Source: Microbacterium sp. A20 (GTDB lineage: Bacteria > Actinomycetota > Actinomycetes > Actinomycetales > Microbacteriaceae). Taken from it: 41,765 nucleotides of DNA. This document shows positions 1 to 6,787 of this stretch, piece by piece. Both the position numbers and the translations under genes were made by a program. Positions within the stretch are counted from its first letter, which is position 1. Every line of letters begins with the position of its first letter. The notes beneath the pieces were generated by a model, which worked only from the letters and a program-made list of their open reading frames with translations, made no database searches and was not told the origin of the DNA. The DNA lies in assembly GCF_004794515.1 (NCBI RefSeq), contig NZ_SSDF01000031.1, positions 1 through 41,765 on the forward strand. The letters are read 5' to 3'.

Positions 1-171
1 AGCCGCCTGTTCCTCGAGCAGATGATCCAGCACCACGAGGGTGCCGTCGAGATGGCCCAAGAAGAGGTCGACAACGGCCAGAACAGCGACGCGGTCGCTC
101 TGGCCGAGACGATCATCGAGGCGCAGACCACGGAGATCGCCACGATGAAAGACCTCCTCGCCACACTCTGA
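1..171 (+). CDS. DUF305 family protein, C-terminal part (5' end outside window)
   Basis: The frame is open from base 1 to a TGA at 169-171 and gives 56 residues. It carries the DUF305 C-terminal signature: FLEQMIQHHEGAVEMA, then an acidic helix with N..A..LA..II..Q..EI..M..LL. The His-His pair is typical of this ferritin-like/four-helix family, which is usually exported or lipid-anchored and is often found near copper and heavy-metal resistance genes. Its exact biochemical role is not established. The start, signal peptide and first repeat lie upstream of the window. A strong hairpin follows the stop, so this gene probably ends its transcription unit. The neighbouring F510_1955-type gene and the downstream cadmium genes fit a metal-resistance context; that is inference. 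Confidence 0.85.
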   Translation, partial: SRLFLEQMIQHHEGAVEMAQEEVDNGQNSDAVALAETIIEAQTTEIATMKDLLATL

Positions 172-177
172 TCTACC

Positions 178-210
178 TTCGGGGGTGCGGCGCTCGCCCG
201 CACCCCCGAA
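178..210 (+). terminator. Strong hairpin terminator after the DUF305 gene
   Basis: A perfect 13-bp stem (178-190 with 198-210) and 7-nt loop begins 6 nt after the DUF305 stop codon. It is GC-rich with a TTC...GAA base. No U-tract follows, as is common in high-GC actinobacteria. Confidence 0.75.
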
Positions 211-314
211 ATGGCCATCTCGCAGTAACCCACGCCACCGCGCTGGTGCCCTGTCGCGACTCTCATTCGCGTACCGCTCGCGCACCCGCATGCATTTCTT
301 CACGTCGGAGTCTC

Positions 315-1161
315 ATGAACCGCCACTCGCCCCTACCCGCTTTCGCGATCGCTCTCGTAGCCGTCGCCCTCACCGGCTGCGCCGTGCCGCAGGCCTCCGG
401 CACCAACGCGGCCCCCCCCCGTCATCCAACACATTCACGGTGTTGCCGCTGACCCCCGCGGTGAGGACCTCTTCGTAGCCACCCACGGAGGGCTCTTCAC
501 CCTCACACCCGAAGGTGCGATCGCCGGTCCCATCGGAGGCCACGATTTCGATGCGATGGGCTTTACCGTCCTCGACGACGCCCTCTTCGCATCCGGACAC
601 CCGGGCACACAGACACCCGCAGAGCTCGGCTCCCCGAACCTAGGTGTCATTCGCAGTGACGACTTCGGCGAGTCGTGGTCACCGATCGCGCTCACTGGCA
701 GCACGGACTTCCATGTCCTCACCGCCGGACCGGACGGCACTCTCTACGGGATCGCCTCCGATGGCGTCGATCTGCTCATCAGCACTGACGACGGTCTCGA
801 ATGGACCCGCGGCGCAACGCTTGCCGCGGCAGACCTCGCCGCCACCGGCGACGGTCTCTACGCGGCCGCAGAAGAAGGACTACTCCTCAGCACCGACAAC
901 GGCGCCACCTTCACCCCCATCGCCGACGCCCCACTGCTCTACACACTCGACGCCAAACCCAATGGCTCGCTCGCAGGAGTCGGAACCGACGGTGCCCTCT
1001 GGTCACAGAACACCGAAGGAACATGGCAACGCCTCGACGCGCTTCAAGGGGCCGCTCAGGCCTTCACCGCGATCGACGACAAACGCTTCATCGTTGTCGA
1101 CGACCGCGGCATCGTCCAGATCACAGCCGACGACACGACCATCCTCGCCCCCGCCCGGTAG
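315..1161 (+). pseudogene. F510_1955-type beta-propeller (BNR/sialidase-fold) lipoprotein, frameshifted in a C9 run
   Basis: The ATG at 315 starts a lipoprotein signal peptide (hydrophobic AIALVAVALTGC, lipobox LTGC), but this frame stops at 452. The rest of the protein (HIHGVAADPRGEDLFVATHGGLF onward) is in another frame and runs to the TAG at 1159-1161. The frames join if the run of nine C at 412-420 had eight, giving a 281-residue protein. Repeats such as GVIRSDDFGESW, LLISTDDGLEW and LLLSTDNGATF are Asp-box/BNR blades, matching proteins annotated F510_1955 family glycosylhydrolase, which often sit near DUF305 and copper genes. No enzymatic activity can be read from the sequence. The single-base difference could be a true mutation, slipped-strand variation or a sequencing/assembly error. 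Internal ATG 556 could still give a truncated product without a signal peptide. Confidence 0.75.
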
Positions 1162-1188
1162 AGAACGCCACCACCAGAACGGCCACCC

Positions 1189-1305
1189 ATGGTCCCCCGC
1201 CGCAATCCCTTCCGACGCATATCCGTCTTCATCGCGTGCGCCACAGTCCTCGCCCTGCTTCTCGCCCTTGCGAGCTTCTACCTCATCGGAGCCATATTCA
1301 GATGA
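1189..1305 (+). CDS. Small single-span membrane protein (38 aa)
   Basis: The ATG at 1189 opens 38 codons ending at TGA 1303-1305. The product has a basic N-terminus (MVPRRNPFRR) followed by a single hydrophobic span of about 25 residues rich in Ala/Leu and ending YLIGAIFR. Its stop overlaps the ATG of the next small gene (ATGA, 1302-1305), which suggests translational coupling in an operon with the beta-propeller gene 27 bp upstream. I recognise no family. Clear support is limited to the coupling, the membrane span and the spacing. Confidence 0.5.
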   Translation: MVPRRNPFRRISVFIACATVLALLLALASFYLIGAIFR

Positions 1306-1595
1306 CCCGCCACCTGCACCCAGCTCGGCACCGTCCACGAACACACGTTCCCACGCGCACCAGCCACATGTCCCCACAGCGGCGTCACGATCGCCTCGTA
1401 CGTGTCGGGGCCTTCCTTCTCCTGGCCGCCGTCGCACTGATCGCAGCTCATCTCCTCATCGACACAACCGTTCCACACCAATGGTCACTCTGGGCATACA
1501 CGCTCGGAAGCTACGAAACAGCGTTCATCCTCGCGATCGTCGGACTGGCGCTCGTGCTACGTGAACCCCCGGGAGGCGCGGATGAATCTCAATGA
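1302..1595 (+). CDS. Small two-span membrane protein
   Basis: Starting at the ATG that overlaps the previous stop, this frame encodes 97 residues. The first ~30 are Arg/His/Pro-rich. Two hydrophobic spans follow, about residues 35-52 and 72-90, separated by a short Trp/Tyr-containing loop. An internal ATG at 1368 would give a 75-residue version starting directly before the first span and may be the true start; neither start has a convincing ribosome-binding site. The 3' end overlaps the next gene by 14 bp. No family is recognised. Position in a run of overlapping membrane-protein genes suggests the products work together or assemble with the upstream lipoprotein. Confidence 0.5.
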   Translation: MTRHLHPARHRPRTHVPTRTSHMSPQRRHDRLVRVGAFLLLAAVALIAAHLLIDTTVPHQWSLWAYTLGSYETAFILAIVGLALVLREPPGGADESQ

Positions 1596-1845
1596 CTACT
1601 GGACCAACGCCTTTTGGTCCGTCATCCCCACGATCGCCGTCGTCGCAGCATTCTGGTTCGTCCTGCGGTCCATCATCAGAGCCGACCGCAACGAACGAAA
1701 AGCACACGCCAAGATCGAGCAACAACTCCGCGCGGAACGAAACCAACCACGCCAACTCGCATCGACGGACGACGAGCGAGCGCAGCAAGACAAGCTACCT
1801 GAACGCCGGAAACGTCTGCCGAAAGCAGATACCGGCGAACGTTAA
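1582..1845 (+). CDS. Small membrane-anchored protein with charged coiled-coil tail
   Basis: The ATG at 1582 is preceded by GGGAGG five bases upstream, which decides the start over the in-frame GTG at 1561. The 87-residue product begins MNLNDYWTNAFWSVIP, has one membrane span (about residues 13-31) and a strongly charged Arg/Glu/Lys/Gln-rich cytoplasmic tail that could form a coiled coil. Similar one-span proteins are common hypothetical proteins in Microbacteriaceae. The last dozen codons coincide with the first copy of the repeat at 1809-1900, so the natural C-terminus may have been replaced when that repeat arrived. Function unknown. Confidence 0.6.
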   Translation: MNLNDYWTNAFWSVIPTIAVVAAFWFVLRSIIRADRNERKAHAKIEQQLRAERNQPRQLASTDDERAQQDKLPERRKRLPKADTGER

Positions 1846-1900
1846 CGGCGGGCGCACGATGACGTGCGACGCGAACCCGCCAGAACGATCGTTTACGGCG
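1809..1900 (+). repeat. Imperfect-palindrome repeat, copy 1, left border of metal cassette
   Basis: About 92 bp that aligns in direct orientation with 5154-5246. Shared blocks are GAAACG, GCCGAAAGCAG.TACCGGCGA and AACGATCGTTT.CGGCG, with about one indel. It overlaps the 3' end of the preceding gene. Together the copies bracket DUF1508, lspA, cmtR, cadD and the permease, so they may be recombination sites or degenerate element ends. Confidence 0.6.
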
Positions 1901-1968
1901 ATTCTCGGACATGCTGCAGTTCGCGCACGCCCCGTTGAGTGCCACCGAGGATGCCTGCCTGATGTGAG

Positions 1969-2154
1969 CTAGTTGAGAACTCTCGTCTTAGCGTCGGCAA
2001 AGGGTCCCCCGATGACGGCGTCGGCGATGCGCCGGCAATCTGCTTCGTTTCTATAGCCTCGTCCCCCGTCGGTGGCGATGACGTGGCCCTGGGATGTGAG
2101 CTTCCATGCCCATTTACCGTCGGTCCGCTTGTAGATCAGGCGCTCAGCCGCCAT
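1969..2154 (-). CDS. YegP-like DUF1508 protein
   Basis: A 61-residue protein with a single DUF1508 unit: KRTDGKWAWKLTSQGHVIATDGGRGYRNEADCRRIADAV. The pattern K.DG.W.W.L...G..I....GY.....C...I is the family signature, although the usual 'S' after GY is R here. The ATG at 2154 is preceded by GAGGAGG with good spacing. Family members are small basic proteins of unsettled role, often stress-related and often carried on mobile DNA. It lies just inside the left repeat and points the same way as lspA, 175 bp downstream of it. Confidence 0.8.
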   Translation of the reverse strand: MAAERLIYKRTDGKWAWKLTSQGHVIATDGGRGYRNEADCRRIADAVIGGPFADAKTRVLN

Positions 2155-2329
2155 GTCTCCTCCTCACGTCGCTTGACATTTGAACCCTCTCGCGTCCGCC
2201 CACTAGATAAGACGTCTCATTCTTTGGTCTCATCACCGCCGCGGATCATAAGGAGCGCTCCGGTGATTGCAGCGGGGAAGATCCTCACAGGACCCAGCTC
2301 GAGCAGTGTGCCGCGAGGTTTCGGCGAGG

Positions 2330-2839
2330 TCAAGCGGCAGCGGACTGTCCACGGGGAAGCTCAGGACGGGGATTCAGGATGATCTGAATGAGCCCCAGGC
2401 CGACGCCGATGCCGATGGAGATATCCGCGATGTTGCCAATGAAGAGGTTGCCGTAGGCGAGGAAATCGGTCACGTGACCGACACCGAACGCGGGCGGGGC
2501 AAGGAGGCGATCGATGAGGTTCCCCACTGCTCCGCCCCAGACGAATCCGATAGCGATCGCCCACGCGATCGACTTGGATCGCCAAGCAGCGTAGAGCAGC
2601 GCGATCGTCGCTGCGGTTCCGATCACGGTGAACACCCACGTGCTCCCCGACCCGAGCGACATGACTGTGCCGGGATTGAATGCAAGTTGGAGGCCCAGCA
2701 GGTCACCGACTAGGGGAATGCGCTCGTTCTCGCTGAGCTGGGCCAGGGCTAGAGCCTTCGAACCCTGGTCGATCACGGTCATACTGAACGCGATCACGAG
2801 CGCAACAACCAGCCTCCGACCTCGATCCCGCCTCACCAT
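2330..2839 (-). CDS. lspA: Lipoprotein signal peptidase (signal peptidase II)
   Basis: This is an aspartic protease of the inner membrane that cleaves prolipoproteins after diacylglyceryl modification. With the start at 2839 the protein is 169 residues, the usual length, with four hydrophobic spans. Conserved blocks are DQGSK (24-28), FNPGT (54-58), GNLIDR with catalytic Asp110, and GNIADISI with catalytic Asp139. The open frame extends to 3037. A TATACA box lies 7 nt before an in-frame ATG at 3019, so an N-terminally extended leaderless product is possible, but the extension has no resemblance to the family. Extra lspA copies diverging from cadC/cmtR-type regulators are a known feature of cadmium/mercury mobile modules, and this one is surely additional to a housekeeping copy elsewhere (inference). 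Confidence 0.9.
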   Translation of the reverse strand: MVRRDRGRRLVVALVIAFSMTVIDQGSKALALAQLSENERIPLVGDLLGLQLAFNPGTVMSLGSGSTWVFTVIGTAATIALLYAAWRSKSIAWAIAIGFVWGGAVGNLIDRLLAPPAFGVGHVTDFLAYGNLFIGNIADISIGIGVGLGLIQIILNPRPELPRGQSAAA

Positions 2840-3013
2840 GTGCCACTCATCCGGCGAAGACGGTGTGCGGCTGCGCGGTGGCCGGGCCCGGATAACGAAG
2901 AAGTGTGCATGATGGAGGTTCCTTGACGTCGAGCGCTGCACTAGCGGGTAGACCCAGGTAGTCGAGACGCTTCGGATCGCGCCTTGTCGGATGATCTGGC
3001 GCGGTATCCGATC

Positions 3014-3034
3014 ATACATCCAAGCGTGTATATT
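3014..3034. promoter_or_regulatory. Overlapping divergent promoters and probable CmtR operator
   Basis: A TATATT -10 box (3029-3034) lies six bases before the GTG of cmtR. On the opposite strand a TATACA box (3027-3032) points toward lspA. Both overlap an inverted repeat ATACA-N8-TGTAT (3014-3031). This layout would let one metal-sensing repressor control both directions. It also implies that the cmtR mRNA is leaderless. Confidence 0.6.
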
Positions 3035-3040
3035 CATTGA

Positions 3041-3400
3041 GTGCTGACTATTACTACTCGCTTGGACGTGATGAATCGCCTCGGCCGCGCTATGGCCGAC
3101 TCGACGCGATCACGCATTCTCATGTCACTGCTTGACGGCCCGATCTATCCGGCGGCGCTCGCCCGCGAGCTGGGCCTGAGCCCATCGAACGTCTCCAACC
3201 ATCTCACGTGCCTCCGTGACTGCGGCATCGTCGTGGCAGAGCCCGAGGGGCGGCGCACTCGATACGAGGTCGCAGATCCTCGGTTGACCACGGCGCTGAC
3301 CGCTCTACTGGATACGACCCTGGCCGTGGATCACGAGGCCGAGTGCATCGACCCCACGTGCACAGTTGCGGACTGCTGCACGATGGAGGTCAGCGCATGA
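3041..3400 (+). CDS. cmtR: CmtR-type Cd(II)/Pb(II)-sensing ArsR/SmtB repressor
   Basis: A winged-helix ArsR-family repressor of 119 residues that should release DNA on binding Cd or Pb. It follows Mycobacterium tuberculosis CmtR closely through the whole fold (LGRAMAD.TR.RIL..LLDG, then LGL..SNVSNHL.CLR.CGIVV). The CmtR metal ligands fall at exactly the same positions: Cys57 and Cys61 in the recognition helix and Cys102 in the C-terminal tail. Three further cysteines (107, 112, 113) extend the tail and may add ligands. The GTG start at 3041 has no ribosome-binding site but a -10 box six bases upstream, fitting leaderless translation. The stop overlaps the cadD ATG (ATGA), so the repressor and transporter are co-translated. 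Confidence 0.92.
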   Translation: MLTITTRLDVMNRLGRAMADSTRSRILMSLLDGPIYPAALARELGLSPSNVSNHLTCLRDCGIVVAEPEGRRTRYEVADPRLTTALTALLDTTLAVDHEAECIDPTCTVADCCTMEVSA

Positions 3401-4002
3401 TCTTCCTCTCCATCCTGCAAGCAGTTGGTCTGTTCCTGGTAACGAACATCGACGACATCATCGTGCTCTCTCTGTTCTTCGCCCGAGGTGCGGGCCAACG
3501 AGGTACAACGACCCGGATTCTGCTCGGGCAGTATTTGGGGTTCGCTGGCATCCTCGGCGCCGCCGTACTCGTTGCTCTCGGCGCAGGAGCGTTCCTCCCT
3601 CCTGAAGTCATTCCCTACTTCGGCCTCATCCCCCTGGGTTTGGGTCTCTGGGCGGCATGGCAGGCGTGGCGCAATCGCGACGACGACGATGACGACGAGG
3701 GCAAGATCGAAGGAAAAAAGGTCGCGGTCTGGGCTGTGGCCGGGGTCACCTTCGCCAACGGCGGTGACAACATCGGCGTCTACGTTCCCGTGTTCCTCAG
3801 CGTGGGTCCCGCCGCGGTCGTCGCGTACTGCGTGGTGTTCCTGGCCCTCGTTGCCGTCCTGGTCGTTGTCGCAAAGTTCATCGCTACTCGTCGACCAATC
3901 GCGGAGATCCTGGAACGTTGGGAACACGTGCTGTTCCCGCTCGTCCTGATCGGTCTGGGCATCTTCATCCTGGTTAGCGGTGGCGCATTCGGGCTGCGAT
4001 GA
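3397..4002 (+). CDS. cadD: CadD-type cadmium resistance transporter (LysE superfamily)
   Basis: A 201-residue inner-membrane protein with about five to six spans, of the CadD group that exports or sequesters Cd(II). Family marks are the N-terminal LFLVTNIDDIIVLSLFF and the repeat-related FANGGDNIGVYVPVF (119-133). Between them a cytoplasmic loop carries six consecutive Asp then Glu (95-101), a plausible metal-attracting patch. GGAGGT lies six bases before the ATG at 3397, confirming the internal start over the GTG at 3343. It overlaps cmtR upstream by 4 bp and the permease downstream by 4 bp, so all three form one operon controlled by CmtR. Confidence 0.92.
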   Translation: MIFLSILQAVGLFLVTNIDDIIVLSLFFARGAGQRGTTTRILLGQYLGFAGILGAAVLVALGAGAFLPPEVIPYFGLIPLGLGLWAAWQAWRNRDDDDDDEGKIEGKKVAVWAVAGVTFANGGDNIGVYVPVFLSVGPAAVVAYCVVFLALVAVLVVVAKFIATRRPIAEILERWEHVLFPLVLIGLGIFILVSGGAFGLR

Positions 4003-5069
4003 GCCGAGCACAGATGACACGGTCAACTGAGCCAGAACAGGTGACCACCAGGGCGAGCAGCGGGACACCTCCTGCTGCTCGCTCGCGTGCTGCGTGGGCG
4101 ATGGTCGGTGTCGGCGTGTGCGTGATTGCGTCACTATTCCTGATCGAAGTTTTCGCGCCGACGTTCTTCCCGGTCTCCCTCCCGACCCGCGCGCAGGACG
4201 GCCTCACACTCGCTGTCAGCGTCCTCATTGAGTCGATGCCATTCGTCACCCTCGGCGTGGTCTTGTCGATCATCGTGCAGGTGTGGATTCCCGCCGGAGT
4301 GCTCGAACGCTGGATGCCGCGACGAGCATGGCCGCGTCGGATGGTGCTCTCGCTCCTGGGCATGTTCGTCCCCGTCTGCGAATGCGGCAACGTGCCGTTT
4401 GCTCGGGGACTGCTGATGCGCGGCTTCACTGTCCCTGATGCGCTCACATTCTTGATCGCAGCCCCGATCGTCAACCCGATCGTCATTCTCACGACCCACC
4501 AAGCCTTCGGATTCGATGACGGCATCCTGATTGCGCGCCTTCTCGGCGGCTACGCCATCGCCAACCTCATCGGCTGGCTGTACAGCCGTCACCCCGATCC
4601 GGGAACTCTCCTCACTGACCAGTTCCGTGATACATGCGACAGGGCCGCCCACGAGTCAGGCAGCCGTGGCCGCGGTCGGCGTAGCCTCACCCAGTTCGTC
4701 GTCGAGTTCCGCGCAGTCATGCCCGCACTCGTGATTGGCTGCGCACTAGCCGGTGCTATCCAGGTGCTAATCCCCCGTGAGGTTCTCCTGTCTGTCGGAT
4801 CCAATCCGGTTATGTCGATCGTGGCAATGATCTTGATCGCGATGGTCGTATCGATCTGTTCGAACGTGGATGCGTTCTTTGCCCTGTCGTTCGCGTCATT
4901 CTTCTCCGCAGGATCAGTCGTCGCCCTCCTCCTCGTCGGCCCCCTCGTCGACGTCAAAATGCTCGCTCTCCTGCGCACCACGTTTAGCACCCGGACTCTC
5001 GCGGGCATCGTGGCAGTCGTGCTCCTCGCAGCCTTCACGATCGGGCTGGGACTCAACGTATGGGCGTAG
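3999..5069 (+). CDS. YraQ/DUF318-type permease (ArsP-like)
   Basis: A 356-residue membrane protein with about eight to ten spans, starting at the ATG overlapping the cadD stop. It shows the DUF318 permease signature MFVPVCECGNVPFARGL, with Cys127 and Cys129, and a second half motif SNVDAFFALSFASFF with LVDVKML, the internal duplication typical of the family. Relatives include the ArsP organoarsenical exporter; the substrate here is unknown and its place in a CmtR operon suggests a thiophilic metal. In other actinobacteria a TIGR03943 partner commonly follows, but none is present: the right-hand repeat begins 85 bp after the stop, so a partner could have been lost or never captured. Confidence 0.85.
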   Translation: MSRAQMTRSTEPEQVTTRASSGTPPAARSRAAWAMVGVGVCVIASLFLIEVFAPTFFPVSLPTRAQDGLTLAVSVLIESMPFVTLGVVLSIIVQVWIPAGVLERWMPRRAWPRRMVLSLLGMFVPVCECGNVPFARGLLMRGFTVPDALTFLIAAPIVNPIVILTTHQAFGFDDGILIARLLGGYAIANLIGWLYSRHPDPGTLLTDQFRDTCDRAAHESGSRGRGRRSLTQFVVEFRAVMPALVIGCALAGAIQVLIPREVLLSVGSNPVMSIVAMILIAMVVSICSNVDAFFALSFASFFSAGSVVALLLVGPLVDVKMLALLRTTFSTRTLAGIVAVVLLAAFTIGLGLNVWA

Positions 5070-5153
5070 CGGCGATGACGGGTTCCGAGCCGATGGAACG
5101 CCATTCGAGCCCTCGAGGCTCCGAGTGGATAATGCCCGTTGGGGGACAAGCCA

Positions 5154-5246
5154 GAAACGCCCGCCGAAAGCAGGTACCGGCGAGCACTAGCGGCAGGCGT
5201 CTAAGGACGTGGGATCCGAGCTCGCCGGAAACGATCGTTTTCGGCG
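5154..5246 (+). repeat. Imperfect-palindrome repeat, copy 2, right border of metal cassette
   Basis: The direct-orientation partner of 1809-1900. It is itself nearly palindromic: CGCCCGCCGAAA at 5158-5169 is inverted at 5239-5250 (TTTCGGCGGGCG), and the inner arms CCGGCGAG and CTCGCCGG also pair, leaving about 36 bp in the middle. No transposase or integrase gene is linked. Confidence 0.65.
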
Positions 5247-5436
5247 GGCGTCTCCAGGATTCGACGATGCTGGCAGCCGGTATCTGGGTGCGAGTCTTCT
5301 GCGGCATGCGTGGACCTTCACGGACGACGATATCCAGGCGTTCCGGGATGAGCTGAAGAAGCGCTCCCTCGGCATCGCATCTCACTGGCAGCACGAGGAC
5401 GGCATCGCATTCATCGTCGCGGACGGCCGCGACTGA
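5209..5436 (+). pseudogene. Possible 3' remnant of an unidentified gene
   Basis: The frame open to a TGA at 5434-5436 starts inside the repeat, but from about 5290 it has a soluble-protein look (FTDDDIQAFRDELKKRSLG, then HEDGIAFIVADGRD) with high GC at third positions. No start or ribosome-binding site is found in the unique part. I read it as the tail of a gene whose 5' part was removed by insertion of the repeat-bounded cassette. Family not recognised; it could equally be a short genuine gene. Confidence 0.35.
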
Positions 5437-5514
5437 GGCTCCTGGCCGCTCCGGGCATCAAGTCATCACGCGGCGGCGCGTCGCCTGAAATCATGCGGAA
5501 CGCGCTCTCACCTG

Positions 5515-5579
5515 CTCAGCCCATCTCACTTCCCTATCTGGCCCTTTACCGACGATAAGACCAGTTATCGCAGCTATCC
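5515..5579. repeat. Dispersed repeat A with GATAA-N6-TTATC core
   Basis: It aligns without gaps over 60 bp (5521-5580) with 16061-16120 at about 72% identity. Both contain CGATAAGACC-NN-TTATC, i.e. GATAA and TTATC arms separated by six bases. The arms-plus-spacer geometry resembles tyrosine-recombinase core sites, but no recombinase gene is nearby. Confidence 0.5.
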
Positions 5580-5649
5580 GAGCCACTTGTGCTGCCGTCC
5601 ATTGCTCGTCACCTGCGCGGCCGCGACCAATTCCCGACTGCGACGTAGG

Positions 5650-5694
5650 TGTGCATCGTGTGCATCGTGTGCATCGTGTGTATCGTGTACAACG
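5650..5694. repeat. 9-bp tandem repeat, five units
   Basis: Three perfect copies of TGTGCATCG (5650-5676) are followed by TGTGTATCG and TGTACAACG. The period is a multiple of three, so one frame reads a Cys-Ile-Val repeat, but no gene is credible there. It may be iteron-like or an unstable microsatellite. Confidence 0.8.
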
Positions 5695-5709
5695 AACGAG
5701 CCGTGTACA

Positions 5710-5727
5710 CCGCCTCATCCGAGGCGG
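5710..5727 (-). terminator. Hairpin downstream of the 6765-5773 gene pair
   Basis: A perfect 7-bp stem CCGCCTC/GAGGCGG with a 4-nt loop lies about 45 bp past the stop of the minus-strand gene ending at 5773. It is a plausible terminator for that operon; no U-tract. Confidence 0.45.
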
Positions 5728-5772
5728 ACGCGCCAGCGGCGACTATGGACTCATCGCGACTTTGCAGATCCC

Positions 5773-6054
5773 TCAGCCTGAGGCAGTCGCGCTGGTTGGC
5801 TTCGAAGCGGACTCCCCGCCCTTGGGCAACCTCGGTGTCAGGCCAGTTCGTAGCAACTCAATGCGCGCCTCATCTTGCACGAGAAACAACTCCGCAAACT
5901 CATCCTCGAGAGCCCTCTGGCCTTGGGGACCATACTCGTCCCATGCATCCCAGTCTTCCGACGCCCGTCTCTGCCATTCCACGTAACGCTTCGCAGTCTC
6001 ATGAACTAGGGCGACCTGAAATGCCGACCACTCGCTTCGCCAGTCAAAGCCCAC
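5773..6054 (-). CDS. Hypothetical acidic protein (93 aa), partner of the upstream wHTH protein
   Basis: The GTG at 6054 has AGGTGA three to four bases upstream. The 93-residue product is helical, Trp/Glu-rich at the start (WRSEWSAFQVALVHETAKRYVEWQRR) and ends in a Ser/Thr/Lys/Ala tail. There is no signal peptide or membrane span and I do not recognise a domain. It lies 51 bp downstream of the wHTH/antitoxin-like gene on the same strand, so the two likely form one operon. A toxin role is possible from the arrangement but nothing in the sequence shows it. Confidence 0.55.
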   Translation of the reverse strand: MGFDWRSEWSAFQVALVHETAKRYVEWQRRASEDWDAWDEYGPQGQRALEDEFAELFLVQDEARIELLRTGLTPRLPKGGESASKPTSATASG

Positions 6055-6105
6055 TTCTCACCTCACCCCGGATCCATCGCGAGTTCCTGAGCGTCACGCG
6101 GCGAC

Positions 6106-6765
6106 CTACCGCCATTTCTGGGCCTGCAGGGTCTGCTCGAGAGCGTCCAAGTCGCCCCCGCTTCGGAACCACTCGACGGGCGTCTGCTTGCCATGAGCGA
6201 CCATGGTCGACTGTGGGGTGGACATCAGCCCCGAGACCGAGATCCAGTCCTTGCCCTTGAGAAGCGCGATTATCTCCTTCAGGTGCGGGAGCACCTTGCC
6301 CGGCGACGAGAGACTGAACTGCCAGGACGGAAATCGCTGGTGGCCCTCGAGGTTGACTGCATATAGCCGACCTTCACTGACGAAGTCTCGGAGTTCTGTC
6401 GGGGTCAGATCTAGGAATGCCGCAGCATCGTCCGCAGACATGCTCTGGTTCAAGCTCGCGAGGAGCGTCGATGTTGCCCTGGCGGGGAGATCCCCGCGGG
6501 CGACGCGGAGAGAGAGTTCCTCGAACTCCTCGGCCGTAAACGTTTCGGATCTGATCAGGAAGTCGATCTCCTGGGGAGACATCTCCTCCTCGCCTTCGAT
6601 CGGTCGTTCCGACAAGAGCGACTCAGTCAGCGCGCGAGCAATGAAGTCGCCATCGCCGTTGAGCCTTGTGATCGCATCAGCGAGCGCCTGGATGACGTCT
6701 TCAGACGGTCTCGCTTTCATGCGGGAGCGGTCGGGCGGGGCGGGCTTTCGAGCGTCCATAGGCAC
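6106..6765 (-). CDS. DNA-binding protein with excisionase-like HTH and MbcA/ParS-like C-terminus
   Basis: A 219-residue cytoplasmic protein with an acidic N-terminal half. It is followed by a helix-turn-helix resembling excisionase/MerR folds (MSADDAAAFLDLTPTELRDFV..GRLYAV....QRFPSWQF) and a C-terminus of the form 'TP..TMVAHGKQTPVEWFRSGGD', which recalls the C-terminal segment of Xre/MbcA/ParS-type antitoxins. Two starts compete: GTG 6765 with a TAACCT box a few bases upstream (leaderless), or ATG 6759. No ribosome-binding site is visible for either. It precedes the hypothetical gene ending at 5773, suggesting a regulator or antitoxin plus partner. The assignment rests on motif resemblance only. 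Confidence 0.6.
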   Translation of the reverse strand: MPMDARKPAPPDRSRMKARPSEDVIQALADAITRLNGDGDFIARALTESLLSERPIEGEEEMSPQEIDFLIRSETFTAEEFEELSLRVARGDLPARATSTLLASLNQSMSADDAAAFLDLTPTELRDFVSEGRLYAVNLEGHQRFPSWQFSLSSPGKVLPHLKEIIALLKGKDWISVSGLMSTPQSTMVAHGKQTPVEWFRSGGDLDALEQTLQAQKWR

Positions 6766-6787
6766 AGCGTAGGTTAGACGTGCGACA

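Noticed and set aside
2200..2216. Third copy of the GATAAGAC repeat
   Set aside because: Only about ten bases match (CCACTAGATAAGAC) and the palindromic partner is missing.
2083..2382. Plus-strand frame across the DUF1508/lspA gap
   Set aside because: Mostly antisense to real genes and with no ribosome-binding site.
5650..5694. Possible CRISPR-like array
   Set aside because: Nine-base tandem units with no spacers and no cas genes.
5649..6260. 203-residue frame beginning with Cys-Ile-Val repeats
   Set aside because: It only translates the 9-bp tandem repeat and then the antisense of the genes at 5773-6765.
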